Source: Flectonema sp. DT1601 (taxonomy: Eukaryota; Euglenozoa; Diplonemea; Diplonemida; Diplonemidae). Taken from it: 64,000 nucleotides of DNA. Of this stretch, positions 1 through 9,300 are shown one piece after another. The number at the start of each line of letters is the position of its first letter. The first letter of the stretch is position 1. The translations under genes were made by a program, and so were the position numbers. Location of the stretch: positions 868,001-932,000 of the forward strand of contig OZ025802.1 of assembly GCA_964019425.1 (NCBI GenBank), read 5' to 3'. Under the pieces are notes generated by a model. The model was not told where the DNA came from, made no database searches, and saw only the letters and a program-made list of their open reading frames with translations.

Positions 1-2889
1 ATCCTTTTTACCGGTTCAAAGAACACTGTTGGTCTCAGACACAAAAGAGTTGAGACGCTATATAAACAAGCGCAATCAATTAAACTAGACATCCTCAGAT
101 CCTCACAGGACTCTGACATGCACGGTGTCTACAATGTTATTATGGAGAAATCGTCCAACTGGTCGAAAAAGTTTTCAGCTTCTGCTGAGTGGGAGCGCCT
201 TATTAAGTTTTTTTCTTACCGTTCTCTTGCGAAGCAATCAGCTGGTCTTGGTCACCGATTGCGCGATCTACGTACTACTCGCCCCGATCTCCTTAAGCGT
301 TTTGAAGTGGAAGCCACAGATGAACTACTGAACTCTTTGAATAAATTACAAGTCCAAGGTCAGTGGAAGGAGTGGTCTAAATGTATGATAAACGATTTCA
401 CCTGGAATAAGGTACTTAGGGAGGGAAATCCTGCCTATATCTCATTTCAACTGAAAGCGGTTACAAACACCCTCCCCTCACAAGATAATTTAAAGAGGTG
501 GAACATCACCAATGTGGACCAAAATTGTGTTTTGTGTGGCAAAGTGAATCCTACCCTCAGGCATGTCTTAACAGGCTGTCCTGTCTCTTTAACACAAGGG
601 AGGTTCACGTGGCGTCACGACAGCGTTCTAAAACGCATTGTTATCTTCTTGGAAGAGTTGATAATAAAAGCCAACAAAAGAAAAGAAAACCTCCCGCCTC
701 CCTCTCAAACTTTTTTAAAAACAGGGGAAAATAAACCCCTAGAAAGAATTTCTAAAGAGACAGGCGAACTTTCACTAGCGAATGATTGGGTCATCCTCGA
801 CGATGTCGGTGATAACCGCCTAATTGTTCCTCTTGAAGTGTGCCATGTCTCGTCCTCTCTAAGACCAGACATTTTTATTTATTCTTTTTTTGCGAAAAGA
901 GCACTGATTCTGGAGCTGACGTGTCCAAATGAAGATCGTTTCGAAACCTCTCATGTCTTAAAGGAAAAGAAATACCTAAAGCTAAGAGACTCGATCATCG
1001 CTAATGGCTTCGACTGTAACATTTTTACTATTGAAGTTGGCGTACGAGGAAACATCTGCATGGACCAGCTGAACATCTGGACACGTCACATCGGTTCACC
1101 TTTAGCACCAACAAAAGCTTTATTTTGTGAATGCACCAGAATCGCCAGACAGTGCTCATATGTTCTGTTCCAGACGAGGAACCTCCCCACGTGGCATTCA
1201 AGACCACTAATGCGCAGCATTAAAGAAGAACCTGCCACTGCAAGTTTTATAAAAGATGGTAAAGAAATCTTCCCTGTGGAAGAAGTCAAAATCCACAAAG
1301 TAACAAAACTGAAAACGATCGAAAAGCTCACCATTGAAAGATCGTGGCTTGAGAAATGTTTTATCTGGCAAACTTGTTACGCATCGGCTCTTTCTATTCT
1401 ACTTATTGCCAATGGTTCTTCCTCCCCGGCCCCTTCTGTTTTGTTAGATGAGGATGAGCTCACTGGACTCTCCTTGTCATTCTCTTCTATTTCTTCCATC
1501 TCTTTCCAGACTCCCCCACCTGAACTCATGTCAACGGGATCGCAAACACTTCCTGCTGATTTCGCTATAGTGATAAGAACTCAATCTGACATGGGTTCTC
1601 AAACCCCCTTGTACAAAAAAAAAGAAGGAAAATTAAGGCTGAAACTTTCCTTGAAATGCCAGATTTTAGAAAACGAATTAGAGCAAATGAAAGAACGAAT
1701 TTTTTATGTTCTATTTTTATTTTACTTTAATGCGATGTCAGCCTCCCTCGAGAAAGACAAGCAGTTACTAAATGGATTACCTGTTGAGATCAAAGCTACC
1801 AACCAGGATCCATCCTCACTTCCTCCTGCGCCCCCTGTTTTAATTATTGAAAAAGATAGAAAAGAATATGAACTTCTGGAAGGAGTAATTCAACGGTTAA
1901 CAGCAGAACGCGATGAATCGAAGACTTCTCTTTCTGCACTAGTTCGACAATATGACTTAGTGGAAGATTACAGGAAACGTGAGCTCGCAAATCTGACTCA
2001 GAGAGCAGACCTATCGGAAATGGCGCTCTTTAATTACCATCAAAGGTTTGTTCTTCTGTCGAACGAATTGGAGACCAAATGTAATGAGGAAAGAGAAAGT
2101 AAAATAAGACTTTTCTATACTCAACAGGAGGTCGAGAGTTTGCGTGCCGCGCGTCCCCGTATGACCCACTTTAGTCAACAAGTTTCCCCCCGAACCCCCG
2201 TTCTGTATGAATCTGTTGCTATGATGAAGATAGCAAAGAACTACCTCTCGCTCTTTACAACTACGAGTAGTCTTTTTACTCCTCTTATTAAACCCCTTAT
2301 CCCTACCCTTAATTATATCACCCCTCTTTGTCCTCTAGCCTCAATTCCTCCGACAATGCCGCAGAGTGAAGCTCTCGACCGCACGCCGACCAAGATTTTA
2401 CGACAAGAGAGTCACGTTATCTCCGTTAAAGAGAATACACCTATTGCGAGACAATGGTCCGAGGGTAGGATTGACTTACTCGAGAACTACTGTCGAGCAG
2501 TAGATGACTCTCTCGAAACAAACGAGAAAGCGGCAGAGCTCTCAGAACAACTTCTGGATGCCCAACTTCGCCTCTCGGAGCTGAATCACCAACGGTGTAC
2601 AACTCACGCAGAGCAGCTTGAGCAATCCATGATGTTAACGGGACTGGCGAGCGATTTAAATGCTCAACTCGCCTTGGCACGGTCTCAAATTGCGGCCCTG
2701 AAGTTCCAATTAGCTTCATGGGCAGAAGGTTTGAGTCCGCCAGACACAGAAGAACATGAGGAAAATGAAACTCCGCCGAGAAAGTCTGAGCGTTCAACTC
2801 TGAAAAAACGAACCCCTCCATCAAGATATCGTTACAATCGAAGGAGATGTTCTGCTGATGACGTTCACGGTGACTCCACCCCCTTGTAA
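1..2889 (+). CDS. R2-like LINE protein, C-terminal part (endonuclease and coiled-coil tail)
   Basis: The frame is open from the first base and ends at TAA 2887-2889. It encodes the end of the reverse-transcriptase thumb region, a CCHC zinc knuckle (nt 526-579), and the restriction-like endonuclease domain with an RPD motif (nt 862-870) and a downstream ELTCP motif. A tail of about 500 residues rich in coiled-coil heptads and ending in a basic stretch follows. Apart from one Glu/Val difference near the left edge it equals the C-terminal part of the protein at 6380-11506. No frameshift or stop is seen, so this part could still be functional if the missing 5' part is present beyond the window. 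Confidence 0.88.
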   Translation: MLFTGSKNTVGLRHKRVETLYKQAQSIKLDILRSSQDSDMHGVYNVIMEKSSNWSKKFSASAEWERLIKFFSYRSLAKQSAGLGHRLRDLRTTRPDLLKRFEVEATDELLNSLNKLQVQGQWKEWSKCMINDFTWNKVLREGNPAYISFQLKAVTNTLPSQDNLKRWNITNVDQNCVLCGKVNPTLRHVLTGCPVSLTQGRFTWRHDSVLKRIVIFLEELIIKANKRKENLPPPSQTFLKTGENKPLERISKETGELSLANDWVILDDVGDNRLIVPLEVCHVSSSLRPDIFIYSFFAKRALILELTCPNEDRFETSHVLKEKKYLKLRDSIIANGFDCNIFTIEVGVRGNICMDQLNIWTRHIGSPLAPTKALFCECTRIARQCSYVLFQTRNLPTWHSRPLMRSIKEEPATASFIKDGKEIFPVEEVKIHKVTKLKTIEKLTIERSWLEKCFIWQTCYASALSILLIANGSSSPAPSVLLDEDELTGLSLSFSSISSISFQTPPPELMSTGSQTLPADFAIVIRTQSDMGSQTPLYKKKEGKLRLKLSLKCQILENELEQMKERIFYVLFLFYFNAMSASLEKDKQLLNGLPVEIKATNQDPSSLPPAPPVLIIEKDRKEYELLEGVIQRLTAERDESKTSLSALVRQYDLVEDYRKRELANLTQRADLSEMALFNYHQRFVLLSNELETKCNEERESKIRLFYTQQEVESLRAARPRMTHFSQQVSPRTPVLYESVAMMKIAKNYLSLFTTTSSLFTPLIKPLIPTLNYITPLCPLASIPPTMPQSEALDRTPTKILRQESHVISVKENTPIARQWSEGRIDLLENYCRAVDDSLETNEKAAELSEQLLDAQLRLSELNHQRCTTHAEQLEQSMMLTGLASDLNAQLALARSQIAALKFQLASWAEGLSPPDTEEHEENETPPRKSERSTLKKRTPPSRYRYNRRRCSADDVHGDSTPL

Positions 2890-2991
2890 TTCTCTTTTTC
2901 CTTACTTTCACATCACTTTGTTTAGTTAGTTTTTTAGCTTATTTATTATTTATTGTTCGTTTTTGTTTGTATTATTTTATCGATATGTTTA
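1..2991 (+). mobile_element. R2-like non-LTR retrotransposon, copy 1 (3' part)
   Basis: This is the 3' half of a LINE whose longer copy lies at about 5540-11608. Positions 1-2991 align to 8618-11608 with a constant offset of 8617, no gap, and one difference seen by eye (A at 53, T at 8670). The match stops abruptly after position 2991, which marks the element's 3' end; there is no separate poly(A) tail. The next base begins a reverse-oriented satellite unit cut inside its conserved box, so this copy was inserted into, or joined to, the satellite array. Whether its 5' part is complete cannot be known because the window starts inside it. Confidence 0.93.
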
Positions 2992-3051
2992 AAATAGAAA
3001 GTGATCGACATAGTCGATCGATAAAAAAAAAACAATGATAACATTGTTTAT

Positions 3052-3088
<37 letters not shown>

Positions 3089-3971
3089 CTTTTTTTTTTT
3101 TTAAAGAAAAAACAATCAGTTTAGCGTCTTGACCAGGACGGAAAATAGAAAGTAATCGACATAGTCGATCGATAAAAAAAACAATGATAACATTGTTTAT
3201 TCTTTTTTTTTTTTTTTTTAAATCTTTTTATTTATTTTTTAAAAAGAAAAAAAAAAAACGGAAAATAGAAATTAGTCAACAACGTCGAACGATAAAAAAA
3301 AAAACAATGATAACATTGTTTATTCTTTTTTTTTTTATTTTTTTTTGTATTCTTTTTTATTAATTTTGAAAAAAAAACAATCAGTTTTGCGTCTTGACCA
3401 GGACGGAAAATAGAAAGTGATCGACATAGTCGATCGATAAAAAAACAATGATAACATTGTTTATTCTTTTTTTTTTTTTTTTTTTTTTTAAATCCTTTTT
3501 ATTATTTTTAAAGAAAAAACAATCAGTTTAGCGTCTTGACCAGGACGAAAAATAGAAAGTGATCGACATAGTCGATCGATAAAAAAACAATGATAACATT
3601 GTTTATTCTTTTTTTTTTTTTTCTTCTTTTTTTTAAATCCTTCTTTTTATTTTTTAAAGAAAAAACAATCAGTTTAGCGTCTTGACCAGGACGGAAAATA
3701 GAAAGTAATCGACATAGTCGATCGATAAAATAAAAACAATGATAACATTGTTTATTCCTTTTTTTTTTTTTTTTATTCTTTTTATTTATTTTTAAAGAAA
3801 AAAACGGAAAATAGAAAGTAATCGACATAGTCGATCGATAAAAAAACAATGATAACATTGTTTATTCTTTTTTTTTAAAGAAAAAACAATCAGTTTAGCG
3901 TCTTGACCAGGACGGAAAATAGAAAGTAATCGACATAGTCGATCGATAAAAAAACAATGATAACATTGTTT
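2992..3971 (-). repeat. Hairpin satellite array, reverse orientation
   Basis: About eight tandem units of 110-150 bp. Each carries AACAATGATAACATTGTT, an inverted repeat with a 4-nt loop, near 3031, 3181, 3304, 3446, 3587, 3737, 3846 and 3954. A second inverted repeat (GATCGACATAGTCGATC) follows the same layout, and full units also carry a box reading CAGTTTAGCGTCTTGACCAGGACG. Units are joined by long T or A runs. One unit (near 3270) is a variant that lacks the CAGTTTAGCG box. The array starts exactly where LINE copy 1 ends and flips orientation at about 3971. Confidence 0.93.
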
Positions 3972-4795
3972 TTTCTTTAAAAATAAATAAAAAGAATAAA
4001 AAAAAAGAAAAAAAAAAGGAATAAACAATGTTATCATTGTTTTTTTTTTATCGATCGACTATGTCGATTACTTTCTATTTTCCGTCCTGGTCAAGACGCT
4101 AAACTGATTGTTTTTTTTTTCAAAATTAATAAAAAAGAATATAAAAAAAAAAATAAAAAAAAAAGAATAAACAATGTTATCATTGTTTTTTTTTTTATCG
4201 TTCGACTTTGTTGACTAATTTCTATTTTCCGTTTTTTTTTCTTTTTAAAATAAAAAGAATTTAAAAAAAAAAAAAAAAAAGAGTAAACAATGTTATCATT
4301 GTTTTTTTTATCGATCGACTATGTCGATTACTTTCTATTTTCCGTCCTGGTCAAGACGCTAAACTGATTGTTTTTTTTTCAAAATTAATAAAAAAGAATA
4401 TAAAAAAAAACAAAAAAAAAAAGAATAAACAATGTTATCATTGTTTTTTTTTATCGTTCGACTTTGTCGACTAATTTTTATTTTCCGTTTTTTTTCTTTA
4501 AAAATAAATAAAAAGAATTTAAAAAAAAAAAAAAAAAAAGAATAAACAATGTTATCATTGTTTTTTTATCGATCGACTATGTCGATCACTTTCTATTTTC
4601 CGTCCTGGTCAAGACGCTAAACTGATTGTTTTTTCTTTAAAATAATAAAAAGGATTAAAAAAAAAAAAAAAAAAAAAAAAGAATAAACAATGTTATCATT
4701 GTTTTTTATCGATCGACTATGTCGATCACTTTCTATTTTCCGTCCTGGTCAAGACGCTAAACTGATTGTTTTTTCTTTAAAAAATAATTAAAAGG

Positions 4796-4826
<31 letters not shown>

Positions 4827-5218
4827 ATAAACAATGTTATCATTGTTTTTTTATCGATCGACTATGTCGATCACTTTCAATTTTCCGTCCTGGTCAGGAC
4901 GCTAAACTGATTGTTTTTTCTTTAAAAATAAATAAAAAGAATAAAAAAAAAGAAAAAAAAAAGGAATAAACAATGTTATCATTGTTTTTTTTTTATCGAT
5001 CGACTATGTCGATTACTTTCTATTTTCCGTCCTGGTCAGGACGCTAAACTGATTGTTTTTTCTTTAAAAATAAATAAAAAGAATAAAAAAAAAAGAAAAA
5101 AAAAAGGAATAAACAATGTTATCATTGTTTTTTATCGATCGACTATGTCGATCACTTTCTATTTTCCGTCCTGGTCAAGACGCTAAACTGATTGTTTTTT
5201 CTTTAAAATAATTAAAAG

Positions 5219-5251
<33 letters not shown>

Positions 5252-5504
5252 ATAAACAATGTTATCATTGTCTTTTTTCTATCGATCGACTATGTGGATC
5301 ACTTTCAATTTTCCGTCCTGGTCAGGACGCTAAACTGATTGTTTTTTCTTTAAAAATAAATAAAAAGAATAAAAAAAAAAAAAAAAAAAAGGAATAAACA
5401 ATGTTATCATTGTTTTTTTTCTATCGATCGACTATGTCGATTAATTTCTATTTTCCGTCCTGATCGAGACGCTAAACTGATTGTTTCCTTTTTTTAAATA
5501 ATAA

Positions 5505-5540
<36 letters not shown>
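3972..5540 (+). repeat. Hairpin satellite array, forward orientation
   Basis: Eleven units have AACAATGTTATCATTGTT cores near 4027, 4171, 4287, 4430, 4545, 4686, 4829, 4970, 5113, 5256 and 5399. Full units (type A) hold three potential hairpins: the AACAATG/CATTGTT stem, the GATCGAC-TAT-GTCGATC stem and CGTCCTG-GT-CAGGACG, the last being perfect only in units with CAGGACG rather than CAAGACG. Type B units (ATCGTTCGACTTTG, no CCTGGTC box) occur near 4197 and 4450 and alternate with type A, giving a dimeric higher-order pattern in the first half. The array ends in a long A run just before LINE copy 2. Confidence 0.93.
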
Positions 5541-5542
<2 letters not shown>

Positions 5543-6229
5543 ATCTCCCTGCTATCCTCATATCCCCACAATAATATTATACCTTTTCATTTTCTCTTTC
5601 CTTTTCTGGTCTTTTTTTTTTCTTTTTTTCCTTTTTCATACAACGTTTTTTATTTATATTTTATTTTTTTTTTTTTTTTTCATGTTTGATTATTTCCTCT
5701 TCATATTTTTTTTCTATTCTTTCTTTTTTTTTTTTTTTTTTTTTTTCTCTACCTCTCTCTTAATTCTGTTCGTTTCTTTGAAACGAAAATTCATTTGAAT
5801 ATTATTCCTTGGTCAGCAACCATCATTGTCGCCCTTTGGGCCTGTTAAAAAAAAAAAAAAAATAAAAAGAAAGTTTACGTCGGGAATAGGGCAGGAGCCA
5901 AAAGCTCCCAGTCCGTTACTTCCCACTTATCGAAATTCAGCCTTTTGTGGAGCTATCCACTCTGCGGTCTTTTTAGGCCCCTCTATCTACTTTGCTTTAT
6001 AAGACCCAATGTTTCTTCTCATCCAATTGCTTTTCTCAAGTTGCCTCTTCGGCATTCATTTGCCAACCACATTATTTATCAAAATATATATTATAAACAA
6101 GTAGTTACTCCGATTTTTCTGTTTTAGAGCGTAGCTCGTTTTCCTTTAAACAGTATTTACCAAAAAAAACTCTAGGGTTAGCTGCCCGAAATTAAAAAAA
6201 AAGGAATAGTTTAAAAAAAAAGATCTTAA
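5540..6229 (+). other. Probable 5' leader of LINE copy 2
   Basis: No convincing gene. It is A/T-rich with long T runs (5610-5760), then a more complex stretch (about 5870-6130) holding a GGAGC-CAAAA-GCTCC stem-loop near 5893-5909. It lies between the satellite array and the LINE reading frame, as a LINE 5' UTR would. A self-cleaving HDV-like ribozyme is known at the 5' end of R2 elements; I could not fit one here by eye. Confidence 0.45.
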
Positions 6230-6313
6230 CTCATCGATATTGTTTCTGAGCCATTCTCTTTTCTATTTTTTTTTTTTTTTATTATTGCTACTTCACAACA
6301 AAAAAAAAAAGAA

Positions 6314-6331
6314 ACACCGGGCCGGCGGTGT
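6314..6331 (+). promoter_or_regulatory. GC-rich stem-loop just before the LINE reading frame
   Basis: ACACCG (6314-6319) pairs perfectly with CGGTGT (6326-6331) around a GGCCGG loop. It is a GC-rich island in very A/T-rich DNA, 48 nt before the TTG codon used here as ORF start. Since the frame has no early ATG, a leader structure like this could matter for translation start; that role is inference. Confidence 0.35.
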
Positions 6332-6379
6332 CATAAAGATACTGGCAACCATCTCTCAGCCAACCCAGCCCCCGAGGCT

Positions 6380-9300
6380 TTGCAAGAGGCTATTTCGAGA
6401 TCGGCTCTGGATGGGGATAAAACTTTAGTAGCCAAATGTCCTTTATGTTTTGAGACATACCTCAAAGGTCCAGTTGCGCATTTTAGACGTAACTGTAAGT
6501 TTAGTAAGGAATTTAAGGACTATAAGTCACGTTTTCCCCCATCTACCCACTCCCAAGTTAAAGATTGTTACCACTTACCTTGTCCAGAATGTGGTAAGCT
6601 TTTCAAAAGTATCGCTACGAGAGCGAAACACTGTGTTAACGGTACATGTAAAGGTACACCTCTGTCTCCCCTCACAGGGAATAATTCAGACCTGGAACCT
6701 CCCTTTGTAGGAGAATCTGTAGATTTTAAAACTTCACAAACAGCTTTCGTTCCTTATAACTCTACAACACCCACTTTTACCCCGTTACACCCGTCTCGTC
6801 TCAAATTCCGATCTTTTGGAACTGAATGGAAGGACATCGACGTTTCTGCTGCAGAAAAACTTCAAACTTTCACCGTCGAAACAGAAAATTCTTCAAAACC
6901 TGCCGACCAACTTGATAAACTACTCAAAACGGTTTATCAAATATGTAGCGGTTTCTTTGAAGAAACAAAGCGGAATTTACCCCGCAAACAGAAATCAAGG
7001 GAAGAGGTCATCCTCGACCAAGAAAAACTTGAATGTCGTCTGGAAATGAAACAGCTAAGACAGGAGCTCCGCAAATCTGGGCCTTCTATAGAGAACGCTG
7101 TCAAATGGAAAGAGGCAAGAACGAGAATGAAAAGGATTTTCCGAATGTATCGGAATTTAGAAAAGAAAAATTTATTCAAAAAATTACAAGATAAATTTCG
7201 TCAAAATCCGTTTACTGCCATAAAAGAAGAACTCCAAAAAGAAGATCCTCAACCCCCCTCCCTTGATATTCCAGAGGAAAAAATAATTGAACATTTTAAA
7301 AACAACTATTGTGACAATGAAAAAAAAAAAACTGATTTCACCCATCCCTCTTTTTTACCTAAGTCTGACTACAAGACAATGGATGATATCCAGTTCCCGA
7401 GCTTCGAACAGTTTGGTATTCTCTTATCAAAGAAAAAAAACAAATGTGCCCCTGGTCCCAATTGCATACCTTATGTTGTATGGAAAAAGGTCCCAACTTT
7501 TATGGAAGCACTTTACAAGGTATTAAAGAGAATTTTCGAACTCAAGGCCTATCCGGATAGTTGGGGCTTAGCATTTGTAACAATGCTCCCAAAGCCCAAC
7601 TCCGATGGGAAAGACATCTCGAAAACGAGACCGATAGCTGTGGGCAACTGCGACGGGAAAATTTTTAATACGGTTATTCAGGAAGCCGTCGCAAACCACA
7701 CTCTTTCTAAATTTAATTTTCAAAAAGGCTTTAGGAAAGGTGTCTCTGGATGTATCGAACATGCCACGATCACCTCAGAGATTTTTAAAGAAGTGAAAGC
7801 TCTCCGGAAAAACCTAACAATTGTCTGGGTGGATTTGGCAGATGCTTTCGGCTCAGTCAAACATCAATTAATTTTCTTTGCTTTAAAATATTTCGGAATT
7901 CACGAAAGAATAATCGGTTTCTATAAAAGGTATTATTCCTCCATGCGCGTCCAAATCAGAGTTGGAGAAGGCCTGACGCCCACTATCCCTTTTGAAGTTG
8001 GTGTCTTTCAAGGCTGCGTTTCCTCCCCAACCCTTTTTAATTTGGTATTCCAACTACTGCTCTTTTCCTTAGCAGTTCATCAACAGGAAGCCTACGAGTT
8101 TAACAATAAATCCCTCCAACTATTAGTTGCAGCTTTTGCTGATGATTTACAACTTACCACGTCATCAAAGGCGGGGGCAAAATTGCTAATCAAGTCGCTC
8201 GAACAGTTTCTTTCCTGGTCTCGTGGTATGAAAGCGAAACCCCAGAAATGCATTGCCCACAGCTTTGTACAAGGGAAACCAGCTAACCCGGACCTGAAGA
8301 TTAACAATGTTCCGATTACGAATCTCCAGGAAGCTGGAGAGTTCAAATACCTCGGGCGTTGGTTTGAGCCGAACGCCAAAGAACAGAAATTGCGAGAGCG
8401 CCTGACCACTTTTACCAGGAATTTTTTAAAAAAAGTCGACGCCATGCCACTATATGGGTCTCAGAAGGCTTGGTCTGTCCAACACTTGTTATTGTCAAGG
8501 TTAACATGGAGTTTAATGATCCATGACTTATCTCTCCCTTTTGCCAAAAAAATGGACAAAATTATTAAACCTTTTTTGAAGAAATGGTGGGGATTTGTCC
8601 GCTCTGCGAACACAGTCATCCTTTTTACCGGTTCAAAGAACACTGTTGGTCTCAGACACAAAAGAGTTGTGACGCTATATAAACAAGCGCAATCAATTAA
8701 ACTAGACATCCTCAGATCCTCACAGGACTCTGACATGCACGGTGTCTACAATGTTATTATGGAGAAATCGTCCAACTGGTCGAAAAAGTTTTCAGCTTCT
8801 GCTGAGTGGGAGCGCCTTATTAAGTTTTTTTCTTACCGTTCTCTTGCGAAGCAATCAGCTGGTCTTGGTCACCGATTGCGCGATCTACGTACTACTCGCC
8901 CCGATCTCCTTAAGCGTTTTGAAGTGGAAGCCACAGATGAACTACTGAACTCTTTGAATAAATTACAAGTCCAAGGTCAGTGGAAGGAGTGGTCTAAATG
9001 TATGATAAACGATTTCACCTGGAATAAGGTACTTAGGGAGGGAAATCCTGCCTATATCTCATTTCAACTGAAAGCGGTTACAAACACCCTCCCCTCACAA
9101 GATAATTTAAAGAGGTGGAACATCACCAATGTGGACCAAAATTGTGTTTTGTGTGGCAAAGTGAATCCTACCCTCAGGCATGTCTTAACAGGCTGTCCTG
9201 TCTCTTTAACACAAGGGAGGTTCACGTGGCGTCACGACAGCGTTCTAAAACGCATTGTTATCTTCTTGGAAGAGTTGATAATAAAAGCCAACAAAAGAAA

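Noticed and set aside
3523-3858. 111-codon frame on the - strand, identical to one at 13566-13901 on the + strand
   Set aside because: It is satellite DNA translated; the identity only reflects the inverted duplication. Composition is Lys/Phe/Leu from A/T runs.
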